Of a stretch of 64,000 nucleotides of DNA, positions 44,848 through 56,631 are shown piece after piece. The position numbers and the translations under genes are program-made. The DNA comes from Ilyonectria destructans (Eukaryota; Ascomycota; Sordariomycetes; Hypocreales; Nectriaceae): NCBI GenBank assembly GCA_020740775.1, contig JAHEWK010000011.1, positions 806,001-870,000 on the forward strand, written 5' to 3'. The stretch's first letter is position 1; each line of letters opens with the position of its first letter. The notes beneath the pieces are model-generated. The model had not been told where the DNA came from. It did no database searches and saw nothing but the letters and a program-made list of their open reading frames with translations.

Positions 44848-47087
44848 TTATTGCTGCCAGGGCGTCTGCTGGGCGGGTCGGGGGAATACAGGTACGGTCT
44901 CGAGCTGGTCGAGGCCGCCGCCGATAGGCGCCTGGTTGTGCTGCCAGCCGGCGCCGGTGCTGTGGTTGACAAAGGCGCCCTGGCGGAAGGGGTTGGTGCC
45001 AGTGGGCTGCGCGACGAGGGCGGCTCCGGCGGTCTGCGGCCGTTGATCGGGCATCGGAGGCGGCGGTTGGGTCGCTTGCCGAGCGAAGGGGTTCGTGCCG
45101 GTCTGGGCGGGGACGAGAGGAGCGGCGGCGGGAGGAGCTTGTTGCTGTTGAGGGAGCTGAGGCATCGGGGGTTGCTGTTGGAGTTGCTGGAAGGGCATCG
45201 AGTTGTTCTGCTGCGAGCGGGCGAAGGGGTTCGTGGATTGGCGGTTGGGGTTGGCGCTGAGGGCCGGCGTTGAGGCGGACGAGGGCATCGACGTGGTGGG
45301 AATGCCGGTCTGCTGGGCCATGAGCATCGACTGGCGGAACGGGTTGGTGCCCGTGGCCATGGGCATGAGGCCCTGAGGCTGGCCGTTCTGCATAGGCTGT
45401 GCCCCGGCCGTCGGGAAGCTCGCCACCGAGTCTTGCGGGATAGGCGCGAGGGAGCTGGGCTGGAAGCTCTGCTGCGTGAAGCCTCCGAAGCCGGCGGCGG
45501 TGAAGTCGGGGAGCAATTGCAGGGGCTGTGTCTGTGGTTGTTGCACAAACACGGTGGGCTGCGGCTGGAAGGGGCTGCTGGCCGCGAATCCTGTGGGCTG
45601 CGGCGCGAAGCCGTTGGACTGGAACGTCATGCCGGTGGGCTGAGGCTGGAAAGGGGCTGCGTTCATCTGCTGCTGCGGCTGCTGAGGGTTGACCTGGAGC
45701 GTCGTCTGGTTCTGCTCGATCGAGTCGAAGAAGTCGATGAGGTCCGGGTCGGGTCCCTTGTTGGCCTGGGGCTTCATCTCGGGCAGCTGAGGAGCCTTGC
45801 TTGGGCCGGCAGAGGGAAAGGGGTTGTTGGAGGCTGGCTCGGGGAAGTCGGAGTCCTTCTTCTTGCTTGACGTGAACATCTTGGAGCCGGAGCTGGAGCC
45901 GCCCGTCTTCTTGACATCCTGCTCGGCCAGGTACTGCCTCCGGTGGACCTCGAAGTCAGGGTCGCCGAGATACTCCTCGAGCTGCTTGCCCAGGTTGACG
46001 GGCGCGTGCTTGAGCTTGGGGACCTCGACCCGCGTGTGGTGCTCATACTGCCTCGCCACGCCGAGATACTGGACGACCTGGTCGGTTTGGCGGGTAAAGG
46101 TTCGGTAGACGGCCATTGCGCGCTCAGCGTCAACTTTGGACATTTCGAAGAAGTGGCCTGGAGTGGAGGGGTCAGCTAGGGACCGGGCTGAGACATGATG
46201 GCCGGCGAAGACAAACCTAAGATGGCAATCAACCCTTGGTTCAGCACTTGGAACAGAGCTAGAAGGTCTAGGACCAATAATCGGAAGACGGTGATTGTGA
46301 TTTCGTTCTCGGGCTCGTTCTCCATAACCTGGTCGGCATATTAGTCCCTGATGCCAGTCATGTCCGTTCCTTGGACGTGGCCATGTCATCTCATGTCTCG
46401 TGGGTGTCGACTTACATCACACTTGAGCAGGGCTGAAAGCTGATGCTGTACTACTTCTGTCTCGCGCAATAGGCCCTTCTCAACCGACATCTTCTCGAGC
46501 CTTGACTCGGGGGCGCGGACCCAATCGGTCTTGGTATCTCGGTATGCTCGCGCTCGCTCGGTTAGGTATTGGGCATAATGCCGGATATTCCGTCCCTGAA
46601 TCTGGGCTGCACGGGGGTCAATTACAACGTCCAGCAGCTTTGCCGTCTCGGCTTGACTCGTGGGGTGACGAGGAGGGGTTTATCTGGGCGAGACGTAACG
46701 TACCGTCGTTGAAGCTGCTGATGGCGAGCAGGTTGCGGTGGGTGGAGAGGAAAGCGAGCGTGACGTCTGGTGAGCCCTCGCGAATCATGAGGTGGACGGT
46801 GATGAGGCTCTTGAAGACGACGGTCCATGTTGAATCGCGCAGACGGTTCTGCAGGGCGCGGAAGACCTCGCCGATGCCTGCCTCGCCGGAGTGAGTGGCG
46901 ACGAGGATGTGTTCGATGTATTTCGTCTTGGGCGGAGCATTCTGGGCAACGGGAGCGAAAGCTCGAGTGTTAGCTGGGGGAAGCTCGCGGCGTGAGGCAG
47001 ATGCAGAGCCATCATGACGGCACAGGCGGGCGCACGCACCTTGATCTTGGTCGCGCCCTTGACGGACTTTTCGAAGGAGCTCGACAT
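44848..47087 (-). CDS. AP180: clathrin coat assembly protein AP180 (Yap1801/2)
   Basis: Exons 47087-47040, 46941-46704, 46651-46416, 46328-46217 and 46157-44848 give 647 residues. An ANTH domain (about 1-280) binds PI(4,5)P2: SFEKSVKGATKIK joined by a 98-nt intron to NAPPKTKYIEHI, then STWTVVFKSLITVHLMIREG. Splicing at GTCAAG/CC gives the family block AETAKLLDVVIDPRAAQIQGRNIR. The C-terminal half is disordered, rich in Gln and Pro, with five NPF motifs for EH-domain proteins (one NNPF, four TNPF), repeated QPTG units and DLIDFFDS, a clathrin/adaptor-like motif. It ends in PWQQ. Role: recruiting clathrin and cargo in endocytosis. Confidence 0.95.
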
Positions 47088-48830
47088 GGTGCCAGCTGGA
47101 GACAAGCTGGGCGGCGGCGCCGGACGGGGGACGAAAGCAGCGAGCGAGAGCACGGAGGCCGCGGGATGGACGGGGCCGGCAGTGACGATGCGGAGAGAAA
47201 CCGGCGGTCCGGGAGAGGGAGACGGAGGAGGAGGAAATGTTGCGGGGGCGGGAGCAAGCTGGGGAGCTCGTCGATTGTCGATGGCGTCGTCGTCGTCGTT
47301 CAGGTCGCCAGCGCACAACTCGCACACACGCAGAGCGAGAGAGAGATCCGCATCCACGCCGGGGGGGGGGGACGTGGACGATTTGGGGGGGGGTGTGGGA
47401 GATGCGAGCGTGGCAGGACAAGACAGACGACAAGGGGTGTGTGGTACGGGCTGGGAGACGTGCTGGAGGCTGGTCGGGGGCAGCGGGGGCAGCGGGCTTT
47501 TAGTGGGCTTTAGTGGGGGACGCGCTGGAGAGTTCGGCGGGCGTTGGGATTGAGGGATACTTGGAGAAAGACTTGTCTCTCGGGGGAAACTTGGTGGCTG
47601 GGACGGTGGTTGCGTGCGTACCGGGCTAACAGGCACGTCGGTCCCAGCGGGCGACCTGCCACTGTAATTCCAGGGCACCGTCGGGCTAGGGGGCGTGGAT
47701 GTCGTCACTAACTGCACCTGGAGACAGCTGTGAGCCTAGCACGTCTAGCGCTGAGGACTCCTGGCACCTCAACCACCCCGTGTGGGCGGCGTAGCGCTGA
47801 AGCATCGCTGACGAAGTGCGCTCCACCGGGCATCCTCGGCCACGGAGCCCAGTCCGGATGAATGTGAGCATCAATTTGGGCTGCATTGGGTGCAATGGAT
47901 GCCATCTACAGATAGGCCGACGGGGGACGCACTGGTGACGTTCTCATTGGGCTTCAAGGAGGCAGCCAGGGACACTGACACTGCCAACTTTTTTTTTTGC
48001 GTACAGTTCACGTGTCACGACATTTGGGCTGGCGCGTTTGCTAGGGTGGCTCGCAAATCCTAATCCCTTCATTTGGCCGGGACGGTTTAGGTGCGACGAT
48101 ACGAAACAGGACAAGCGACACGGCACGATGGGATTGATGGGACATTAGGTTGCAGAAACAGAGGGTTCGATTCAATTGTTCCGAAATTGTGACAGGTAAT
48201 TAATTGGAAACATGCAACGCTGAAATATCAAAAACTTACCTGGCCGTTCGTCCCATCTCGAGTGTCAGATCTCCCAAGGTAATGCACCAACGTCCATGCT
48301 TGTTCACGGACCAGACCTCTGGACAACAAAATATCGAATCCTCTTCACATTCATAATAAGTCAGAGCTTTTTTCCAACGCGTCCGATGCTTATAACAAGG
48401 TCGGTGTGTCGAACGCCCATTTCATGGTGCCAATCTCCCCTCGCCCCGGAACCGCTTGAGCTCCCGAAGGAGAGGGTTTCGAGGTCTGGGGAGGTGGCAC
48501 CGCATCATATTAGGCACGCGGTTCTCATCATCTGGAGAGGCAGAGTCAGCAAGAATATCGGGGGATGGCGCCGTTCGCACGGGGTGGAAGCTGTACTCAC
48601 GTTTATTTGAATTGTGAAGGGTCATGAAGAGAAAAAGAGAAAAGAGAAAAACGCGAGCCGCAGTTCTCGAATTTAAAGCCTGGCGCGTAGTGGGGTTGCC
48701 GCGGGCAATTCTTCGGCTGAACCTCACCCCGGCGGCAGCCCACCTTCTTCGGCGTCGGCCCACCAAGAGCTCACCTCCATCATGAGTCAATTGCTCCCAT
48801 TACCGACCTTTTGAGTCTTGCTCTTTGGTC
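47088..48830. other. divergent promoter region AP180/msd1
   Basis: 1.74 kb. Contains an 11-G run at 47361-47371 and a 9-G run at 47385-47393 just upstream of AP180, and a 10-T run near 47991. No supportable gene; the 122-codon minus frame at 48422-48790 has Arg-rich chance composition. Confidence 0.5.
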
Positions 48831-51018
48831 ATGGTGCTTCCCTTATGTCGCTGTAGCCTTGCGCTGCGTCGCGGCGCCTGTACGGGCTCCCTGGCATCGC
48901 TGCGGGCCCGGCAATGCCTCTCGCGGAGCTTTGCCCAGAGCTCCGTAGCTCGTGCCTATAAGCAGGAACAGCTCTTGAGTGCCTGGGATAAGTGTATGTA
49001 TGATCCTTTGAGTCCAGTGAAACTACTTGTTCGACGGCGTCTCATACATGTGGCTAGATAACAACGCGGGTATACCTGTTGAAGACGGAAAAGATGGCAG
49101 GCGAGTCGGCTTCCTGGGAAAGAGGAGGAACGTCTCCAAGAGCCTTTCCTTTGCCGACCTCACCACTGCCTCGGGGGATGTGATCCAGATCTGCTCGGAT
49201 GCTGGCAATGACGCCGCTGCCCACTCCGTCTTCCGCCAGATTCCCGCCAACAGCCCCGTGCTTGTCGATATCCAAAAAGAACCCGCCGACGCCAACCGCG
49301 AAGCCCTCAACGAGGCGTCCTCCAAAGCAACCGTCTACCTCAAGGACATTCGAGCCCTCAACACCGTCCCCCAGAACCTCATCGTCACCCCCGAAGTGCA
49401 GTTCCCACCGACGAAGCGCCACTACCAGATCCGCTTCCACCCCGAGCTGCAGGCCCGCCTCAAGTTCCGCTCATGGCTGAAGGGCGAGCTGACGCAGAGC
49501 CTGCTGAAGAAGGGCTTCACCGACATCGAGACACCAGCGCTCTTCAAGTCGACCCCCGAGGGCGCGCGGGAGTTTCTGGTCCCGATGCGCCAGCGCGGCA
49601 TGGCCTATGCGCTGGTCCAGAGCCCCCAGCAGTACAAGCAGGTCCTGATGGCGGGAGGAGTCTCGCGGTACATGCAGTGGGCCCGTTGCTTCCGCGACGA
49701 GAACTCGCGTGCGGACCGACAGCCCGAGTTTACGCAGCTCGATATGGAGTGGGCGTTTGCCGGTGCGCCTAGGGTTAGGCAGGACGTGAACGACATCATC
49801 TTGGCTGCGATTGAGGCGTTGAGGCCGGCGCATAGCTATAAGGACATCCGGGGGGAGCGGATTCCGGTCGTGTCTGAAATCCCCGATAGCTCTCGAGCGC
49901 CTGACGAGCTTGATGCGCATCAATTCACGACGCTCAAGTTCCAGGACTGCATCCGAGACTATGGAAGCGACAAGCCAGACCTGCGCATCCCGAACAAGGT
50001 AAGTTCCGTTGGCTTCGACCAAACCCCAATCACTAACAGCGACTAGATTCATGCTATCCCGGACCTTGGACCCTACCAGCAGTTTGTGGGCATGATCACT
50101 CACATGGACGACCCTCTAGTTGAGGCGTTTACGTTCCAGCTTGACGGCTGTTCGCCCGCAGAGGCGCGAAAGTTTGTCATGAAGTTTATGGACGACTTAC
50201 CAACCGCATTGGGCGAAAACCCGGACGGAAAGCCCCAAGTTCTTATTTGCGACACGAGTAAGCCCATGAGTGGCTTTTCATCTGTCGGGTTCGAATACCA
50301 GAATGTGTTGGATTTGGTCTCGGAAGGAAAAGAGATCAAGGATGGAGACCTCGTCGTCTTCCAAGCCCGAGAGAAGCCTGTCGGTCAGTACTGCTCGGGA
50401 TCGACCAAGATTGGCGATATTCGCATCGCCCTGTGGAAGGCGCTCGTCGAGGCTGGGTACATGGCCAAGCCCAAGATGGGAGAGCCCGGGTCGCTCCAGT
50501 TCGTCTGGGTGACCGAGTTCCCCATGTTCAAGCCGACCGAGGAGGGAGAGCCAGGCCAGGAGGGTGCCGCTGGAATCGCCGCGTCTCACCACCCCTTCAC
50601 GGCCCCCTTCTCCAAAGCTGACCTGGAGCTGCTCTTTACCGACCCCCTGCAGGCTAAGAGCGCAGCGTACGACCTCGTCCTGAACGGCGTCGAGGTCGGC
50701 GGCGGCAGCGAGCGTATACACATTGCCGACCTGCAAGACTTCATCATGCGCGACATTCTCAAGATGGCGGACAAGCGCATTGGCGACTTTGCGCACCTGT
50801 TCGAGGCGCTGCGATCCGGCTGCCCTCCGCATGCCGGCTTCGCCCTGGGTTTTGACCGGCTGGTGGCGCTCATGACGGACACGCCTACGGTGCGAGATGT
50901 CATAGCGTTCCCCAAGACGATGAAGGGCGAGGATCCGTTTGTCAAGTCTCCCAGCAAGCTGACTAACGAGCAACTCGAGCCTTATGGACTGCAACTCCTG
51001 CCTCGAACGGCTCAGTGA
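48831..51018 (+). CDS. msd1: mitochondrial aspartyl-tRNA synthetase
   Basis: Exons 48831-48993, 49058-49998 and 50047-51018 give 691 residues. It charges mitochondrial tRNA-Asp. The first exon encodes an Arg/Ser-rich presequence (about 1-40). The OB-fold anticodon domain begins near [15 protein letters not shown]. Class II motifs are visible: [15 protein letters not shown] (motif 1), [22 protein letters not shown] (motif 2) and [13 protein letters not shown] (motif 3). The bacterial-type insertion domain lies between motifs 2 and 3, as in AspRS of mitochondria. The first intron (48994-49057) was placed by frame only, joining AWDK to [11 protein letters not shown]; the second (48 nt) has ACTAAC and is secure. 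Confidence 0.93.
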
Positions 51019-52211
51019 GGTTTGCTTCGCAGTCACTAAAGTACCACAGATGTTGGTCCATTGGCGGACATTTGTGGTGCTGGGCTGTAACAATCACGAC
51101 TCATCATGCAATTGACCCGTTGGGTTGTACTAATGTCGCCACACGATGCGACGAGACGACGTACGGGAAAACTCTGTAAACAACTGTAACATAACTCCTG
51201 TCTTTGTACTAGACGACGACGACCATGTACCAAAATATAGAGAAAAGTAGATAGTCCATCATTTCAATGTTCACAAATATGACTCGAGACATTGAAGGGC
51301 CAGATACCAAACATATATCATCAATTTAACAAAGAGTATTGTTACTCGCGCACATCAGCGTTGCCGTCCGCACATATGAATCCCAAGTATTGTGTCCCGC
51401 ATTCTGCATCCTGAGACCGCGCTGGAAGTTTTTGGTGTAGCTTTGATTGGTAATCGGTTGGTTGTTGCGGTGGGTTTCAGGCCGAAGAAGAGAGCGGGTG
51501 GTGCTGAACGAGAGTCGTGGCATTGGCATGTTGATTTGGTAGTGGTTTGTTCTTGAGCGTGGGTATTTGGTGAGCTGCAGATTGACCTGACCTGTCAACT
51601 TGGCGAGAGGACCGTTAAATATTAAAGAGCTCAGAACAAGGTTTTTTGGAAAAGGGGCACAAGGTTATTGAGAGGAATTCAGAAACACTCTAGAAGGGGA
51701 CTATTGGGAAAGGGTAACGGCACGTTAGAAATAGTAGGAAACCTTGCCAGATTCAGTTGTTAGACAGTTTGATATTGGGTTAGTGCCTGGCTGCTAGCAG
51801 TGGCTGACTGCTATCGATAATGTTTCAATGTGTAACAAGTGTATTGAACGAGACCAACCCTGAGTCGACCTCGATAACTTGTTACAAGATGGGATAAGTG
51901 GCGCGAGTATGTATACCAAGGACAAGTCACTTAAGCGACGGAATGCTTTGAAGTAAAAATGTTTGTTTGGTATCTGATGAACGTATCATAACCCAGGTCC
52001 GCCTGGCTGTGTATCTAGTGGATATAAAACACGATGCATCCTTTCCCTGTGCCCGTGTCTCCTCGCAGTTTTCACTTGCGGATGCGTTAACGACCGACCA
52101 GCCTTGAGGCCCCAAAAACTCCGTGAAATGTGTGGTCAAGTAAAAAGACAAGACGAGGTGCTACTTCGCCGGTAGCACTACGTGAAGTAAGAAGTGTCGT
52201 GGAGAAGGTGC
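51019..52211. other. intergenic msd1/GPI-protein gene
   Basis: Mostly AT-rich 3' regions of both neighbours. One small minus-strand ORF inside it is listed separately. Confidence 0.5.
51326..51529 (-). CDS. tentative small protein, 67 residues
   Basis: An unspliced ORF on the minus strand, starting at an ATG in good fungal context (AATCAACATG). The start MPMPRLSFSTTRSLLRPE is rich in Arg, Ser and Thr with no acidic residue for 16 positions, so it could be a mitochondrial presequence. The rest is Asn/Thr/Arg-rich with two Cys near the end. I recognise no family. It could equally be a chance frame in a 3' region. Confidence 0.3.
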   Translation of the reverse strand: MPMPRLSFSTTRSLLRPETHRNNQPITNQSYTKNFQRGLRMQNAGHNTWDSYVRTATLMCASNNTLC

Positions 52212-52831
52212 TTAGACAAGCATGAAGCCGAAGGCAGTGGCACCGAGAGCCAGAACAACGGCCACGACGCCGGCCTTGGAGCTGTGCGCGCTGGGGGCAG
52301 CGTTGTCGTTGTTGGCGGCACTGGAGGCGCTGGCGGCAGCGCTGGAGGCGGCGTCGGCAGCACTCTGGACAGCGGAGGAGGCGGCGCCGGCCTTGGTGGA
52401 GACCCAGGTCTCGGCAGCTCCGGCCTTGGTGGAGATCCAGGTCTCGGCGCCGTCGATGGCGGTGGAGACGTGCGAGGCGGCGTCGGAGTACCAGCTGCCG
52501 GCCTTGGACTTTGCGCCCTCGACGGCGGTGGAGGCGTCGTTGAAGGCGCTCTCGGCCTTGGTCTTGACGCCGTCGATGAAGGTCGACGCGTCGTTGACGA
52601 TGTTCTCAACCGAGTCGACGACGTCGCCGAGGTCGCGCTCGCTGCGGGCCATGGGGACGGCAGTGATCATGGGCTGGGCCTCGCGGACGTTGACGGGGTG
52701 GGCATCGCTGGGATGCAAGTTAGCATGTGGTTGGAGGAGGAGGTGAATGAGACATACCGCTCGTTGATGTTGGCGTTGTTGGCAGCGACGAGGCCAGCGA
52801 CGGCGAGGATGGAGACCTTGGTGAAGAGCAT
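52212..52831 (-). CDS. GPI-anchored, Ala/Ser-rich cell-wall protein
   Basis: Exons 52831-52758 and 52707-52212 give 189 residues. A signal peptide (MLFTKVSILAVAGLVAA) starts it, and a hydrophobic C-terminus (AGVVAVVLALGATAFGFMLV) after a Ser/Asn-rich stretch is the pattern for GPI attachment, with a likely omega site near NAAPSAHSS. The mature part is short amphipathic repeats: DAST, WYSDAASHVSTAIDGAETW and two copies of a W-V/I-STKAGAA unit. No enzymatic domain is seen. A surface structural protein is likely. The 50-nt intron has GCTAAC. An ACC triplet run lies directly upstream of the ATG. Confidence 0.8.
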
Positions 52832-54702
52832 GTTGAAGGTGGTGGTGGTGGTGGTGGTGGCGTTTTGGTTGAGTTGTGGTGTAGTGTGAGGTAGTGGCGA
52901 GTGAGAGAGACGGAGGGAAGTGGGATGTATTTATGGGGGATTGATTAGCTGTTGGATGGATGATGGATTCAACTCGAATGATTGAAGGGGGCACAACTCA
53001 TATATCTGTTTCTCGGGCCTAGGTGTGTTTCATTTCCCCTACTTTGCATCCCGTCATTTTGATTTGGCTTTCTGGAGAGGCCCAGTGAACACGCACTGAG
53101 GCGGAGGGAGAGGACCCCTGCTGAGCCCGCGTTGGCGTCACCTCTAGGGAGCACTAGGGACGTTAGCCACGCCCCAGTCCGCCCATCCCTTCGTCATCGT
53201 ACCGCGCGATACACGGCCTGCAGGGCGAGCGCCGCACGGGGGAATGTACCGCCAAGGTAGAGGAGCGCCGCATGCAAAACCAGGCCCCGTCAATTAGCGT
53301 TAGCTACCTACGTACCTAGGCCCTGCATATTCGGCTCTTTGGCCGGCTCGCCACCCTTGGCCCATCTTGGGATCGGCTTAGCAGCCAGGTCCGGGCCTGC
53401 GCCTTTGCGCTTTGCGGCGTGAGGGCAACTGCGCCATGCGTCGGTACCGGTTTGCGCTGTGCGTGCCCTATCACCGGCTTCGCTTTCCAGGCGGTCCTCC
53501 CTGCGCAGCTGTGTGCGGTCTCCTCGTGTTGGTTCTGGCCGTGGCCCCCTTTTCCCCTTCCCCTTCAGGTTGCACCACCGATCCGTACGCTATTGATCCT
53601 CCCGGCCACTTGCAGTTATTCACTCACGCTCGCAGGCTCGCTCATCTCAATTGCGGCAGGCTCTGTAACACTCGACCCCGACTAGCGGCTGATCCTCATC
53701 GGGAGTCAAGGCCAAGACATTCCATGACGGAGGGGATGTGGCTGTGGCTCGGCACAATGCGAAAGCACCACCAACCCACGCCCCAGCGCGCCCGGTTTGC
53801 CCTGATTCGGGCATCGCGCTGTTCCAATGTTCCAAGGCAGCTGCCACTCAATGTGTCAAGAATTCTGGGGACCGGGGAAATCTGCCCCAGACTAAGCCTG
53901 GTCGGGACGTCTTTGCCCCTTGCTATTTTTGGGATTCATGCTCAGCATACCAAGCATCTTCGTCCTCAGCCTGCTTCACTCAGCTGCCACACCGGACTAC
54001 GCGTTATCCCCCGACCAGCCACATTGAAGCGTCATGCCAGAGAATCAACCCGTGTTTCCGTGTGGCGGTGCAGTCATCATGGCCGCTTACATTGGTCAGT
54101 CTCCGCCAGTCCGGGAGGCCTCTCCGAAGCACCACTGTCATTAATCCGCGACTGCCGGCATCTGGCCTCGTGGACTTTCCATCGGTGTGGCATCGGACGA
54201 ATGGTCTTGGCAGCCATCATCATTGTGATTGATTGACGAGTGCATTTCCAGACGTGCAGGCATGACGTGGCCGTGCCTCCCGTTCGTGCTACGGCCTAGA
54301 ACTTGCATTGGTTTCAGCTTTGCCTGTCAACGGACACGACATCTCGGTCTCGGACTCGATGGGAGGTTTGCCCTCGCTCAGAAACATCCCACGCGTCCCC
54401 TAATTCAAACATCGTCGTTTGGCCAGCCTGGTGGTTCCCTTTTGTGGCGGAGTGCTGGCAGCAAAACCCTCGGATGCGAAACCGGGACCGGGAGCGGAAA
54501 CGGTATCATTGTCGCTTATTACCCCAGACATGCAAGGAGAGATGTTCATTCTGCCAACTGTAATACAAAACACCCCCCTGGGGCAAACAGCTGGTTCCAG
54601 GTATATCGGTACAAGCCCAAGCAACAAACATATATCCACCGCCCGCAGCATGACCTATCCGTCTAACAAAAGAGCAATCAGCCCCACCAACACCCAACCA
54701 CA
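52832..54702. other. intergenic GPI-protein gene/C2H2 gene
   Basis: 1.87 kb. GC-rich and poor in stop codons on the plus strand (an open frame spans 53412-54236), but composition is Arg/Cys/His/Pro-rich with no domain, so I do not call a gene. Confidence 0.45.
52838..52860. repeat. GGT/ACC trinucleotide run
   Basis: Almost eight uninterrupted GGT units on this strand, read as ACC in the 5' leader of the GPI-protein gene and ending 6 bp before its ATG. Length variation here could alter translation. Confidence 0.9.
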
Positions 54703-56631
54703 TCATGACACCGCAACCATCACCGGAGCCACCGGCATAACCTCTTGTCTCTTGGGATAATGAATCTTCTCATGCCGTTGCATGTTGTACTTTCTGTCGA
54801 AACACTTTCCACAGTTCCCACAAGGGAATCGTTTTCTGGCTTTGCGTTAGCAACTTGCAACCAGCAGATCCAGCAATGAGCCTACCCTGTGAGCGCGGAC
54901 TGGACCGCGGCCTTCCTCTTGACAACTCCCCCACTGGATCGCCTTGGCTTATGCACCGAGCTGGCGGGCGAGCTGGGGCTTTTTGTGCTCCGTGAGGGTT
55001 TTAGGATCCATTCCATGAACCGCTGATATGCTGTTGCGTCGACATCGAAAATCTCCTGCAATTCCATCATTGTTAGCATGAGAACTATACTCCTACCCCT
55101 CAGCCAAGTTTTCTCTACTCACCCGTCCAATTATAGTCATGTAGGCCGTCACCTCCTCAACGGTCTGCAAGTACCCCAGGTTCACGAATTTGCTCGCGAC
55201 CGACACTATCGCCTGAGAGGGTGCGTCCTTGGAACCGCCCTCGTCCCGCAAGGGCCGCATGAATTCTTCGTCAATGTGGTCCTTGATACTCTGCTGCTCC
55301 TGGAAGAAGGCAAGAAACGAGGAAAGGTCCTTCGCCGTCATTCCCTGGCCCGAGAGGACGAAGCATAGCTGCTTAAGGACTTTGAATAATAAGGAAAAGA
55401 CCGTGAACAGCTGTGTTTTCTTGAGGCATTCCACAGAAACGCCACTGTCAGGGTGCGAGCCATCCTCAGTCGCATCGTCTTCCTCTGCTGGGCTCATCGG
55501 GACCGGATCAAAACTTTGACCTGTCTCCGGGGGCAGCCCTGGAAGTCCGCCTTGATCAGTCATTGGCAAAGCCGAGGAGCCATCGTCTATGCCAGGGATT
55601 TTGTTCAAAAACTGCCAATACTGCGAATACTCCACTGAATCAAATGTCAGATCGGTGAGATGATAAACATGATCCATCAACACCTGTGTAGGGTTTCGGT
55701 CAGGGTTATCGGTATGTCCCTGTTGCAGAGGTTCGGGATTGGACACGGGAATGGCGACCGGCTGGTAGGGATTTGTCGAGGGCATTATTGAACCGATGTC
55801 GTTGCCAATGGGCGGCATGTGCTGACACAGAATAGTATCGAGACTATCACTAGGACCAGTCCATTGATCTCTGCGAAGTGTCGCTCCAGTCTGTCTTGCC
55901 TCGGGCGTCTCAAGGTCAAAGAAGTGGATATAATTTTTGGCCTCTGGCCAGAGACGGCTAGCGAGGATGGTGAAAGCTCGGCGTTCCTTGCTGTCCTGGA
56001 TAGCATTCATCCAGACCTGGATGCCCGACAGCACCTTTTCTTCTTTGGGCAAACTACCCAGTTCGCGAAGGAGGCACGTCACAACATAGGACAGGCTAGT
56101 GAAAGCAAAGACTTTTCTCAAGTCATTCGGCGCTGGGCCTGTCAAGGTGTTGCGGAAAGCAAAAACGCCGGTTTCGCGCAGGCCTTTGGCGTTGCCGTAA
56201 TCTCCACGAATTTTGTTGATGGCGTCATTGTTGAGCTCGTTTGCCAGGTCGTTGAATTGTTGCCACTGACGATTCATGCCGTCTCGAACGTTTCGGACGC
56301 AGGACCAGTCAGTACTCCGCGTTTTTGGCCCCGGATTTGTGGCGTTATCGTCCTGATTTTGGTAGGGGGCTGCGGGCTCCGAAGGGGATTCTCGGCTTAA
56401 GAAACCATCGAGCTCGAGTTCGATGGCGTCGGCCGGGAATTTCCCTGGTCTTGGGGTCAATGGATCCGTCTCGTCGAGGTAGCTGAGACCAGCCAAGAGC
56501 CCATCAATCTCGGAGAGGGCTCTTTTAAGGTGGTCATTGGCCCTCAAACCAGCCTCATTGGCGCGCGAGGCACCTCTACGAAAGGAGCAAAGCTTCGTGT
56601 AGGAGTCGAGATTTGGCGTCTTGGTCGCCAT
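54703..56631 (-). CDS. protein with one C-terminal C2H2 zinc finger
   Basis: Exons 56631-55123, 55055-54886 and 54835-54703 give 603 residues. Most of the protein (1-500) has no domain I recognise: an N-terminal helical part with SRANEAGLRANDHLKRALSEIDGLL, a Pro/Asp/Ser-rich middle and a helical segment around 395-500. Splicing the last 50-nt intron creates FPCGNCGKCFDRKYNMQRHEKIH, a perfect C-x2-C-x12-H-x3-H finger, ending 20 residues from the stop. Just before it is a basic, Ser-rich segment (KPRRSSGG, VKRKA) that could be a nuclear signal. A fungus-specific transcription regulator is likely. Target unknown. Confidence 0.8.

Noticed and set aside
48422..48790. Minus-strand frame of 122 codons upstream of msd1
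   Set aside because: Arg-rich, no domain, and lies in a probable promoter.
53412..54236. Plus-strand open frame of 274 codons
   Set aside because: Arg/Cys/His/Pro-rich composition with no domain, signal or intron logic, and a second overlapping frame is also open. GC-rich DNA with few stops explains it.
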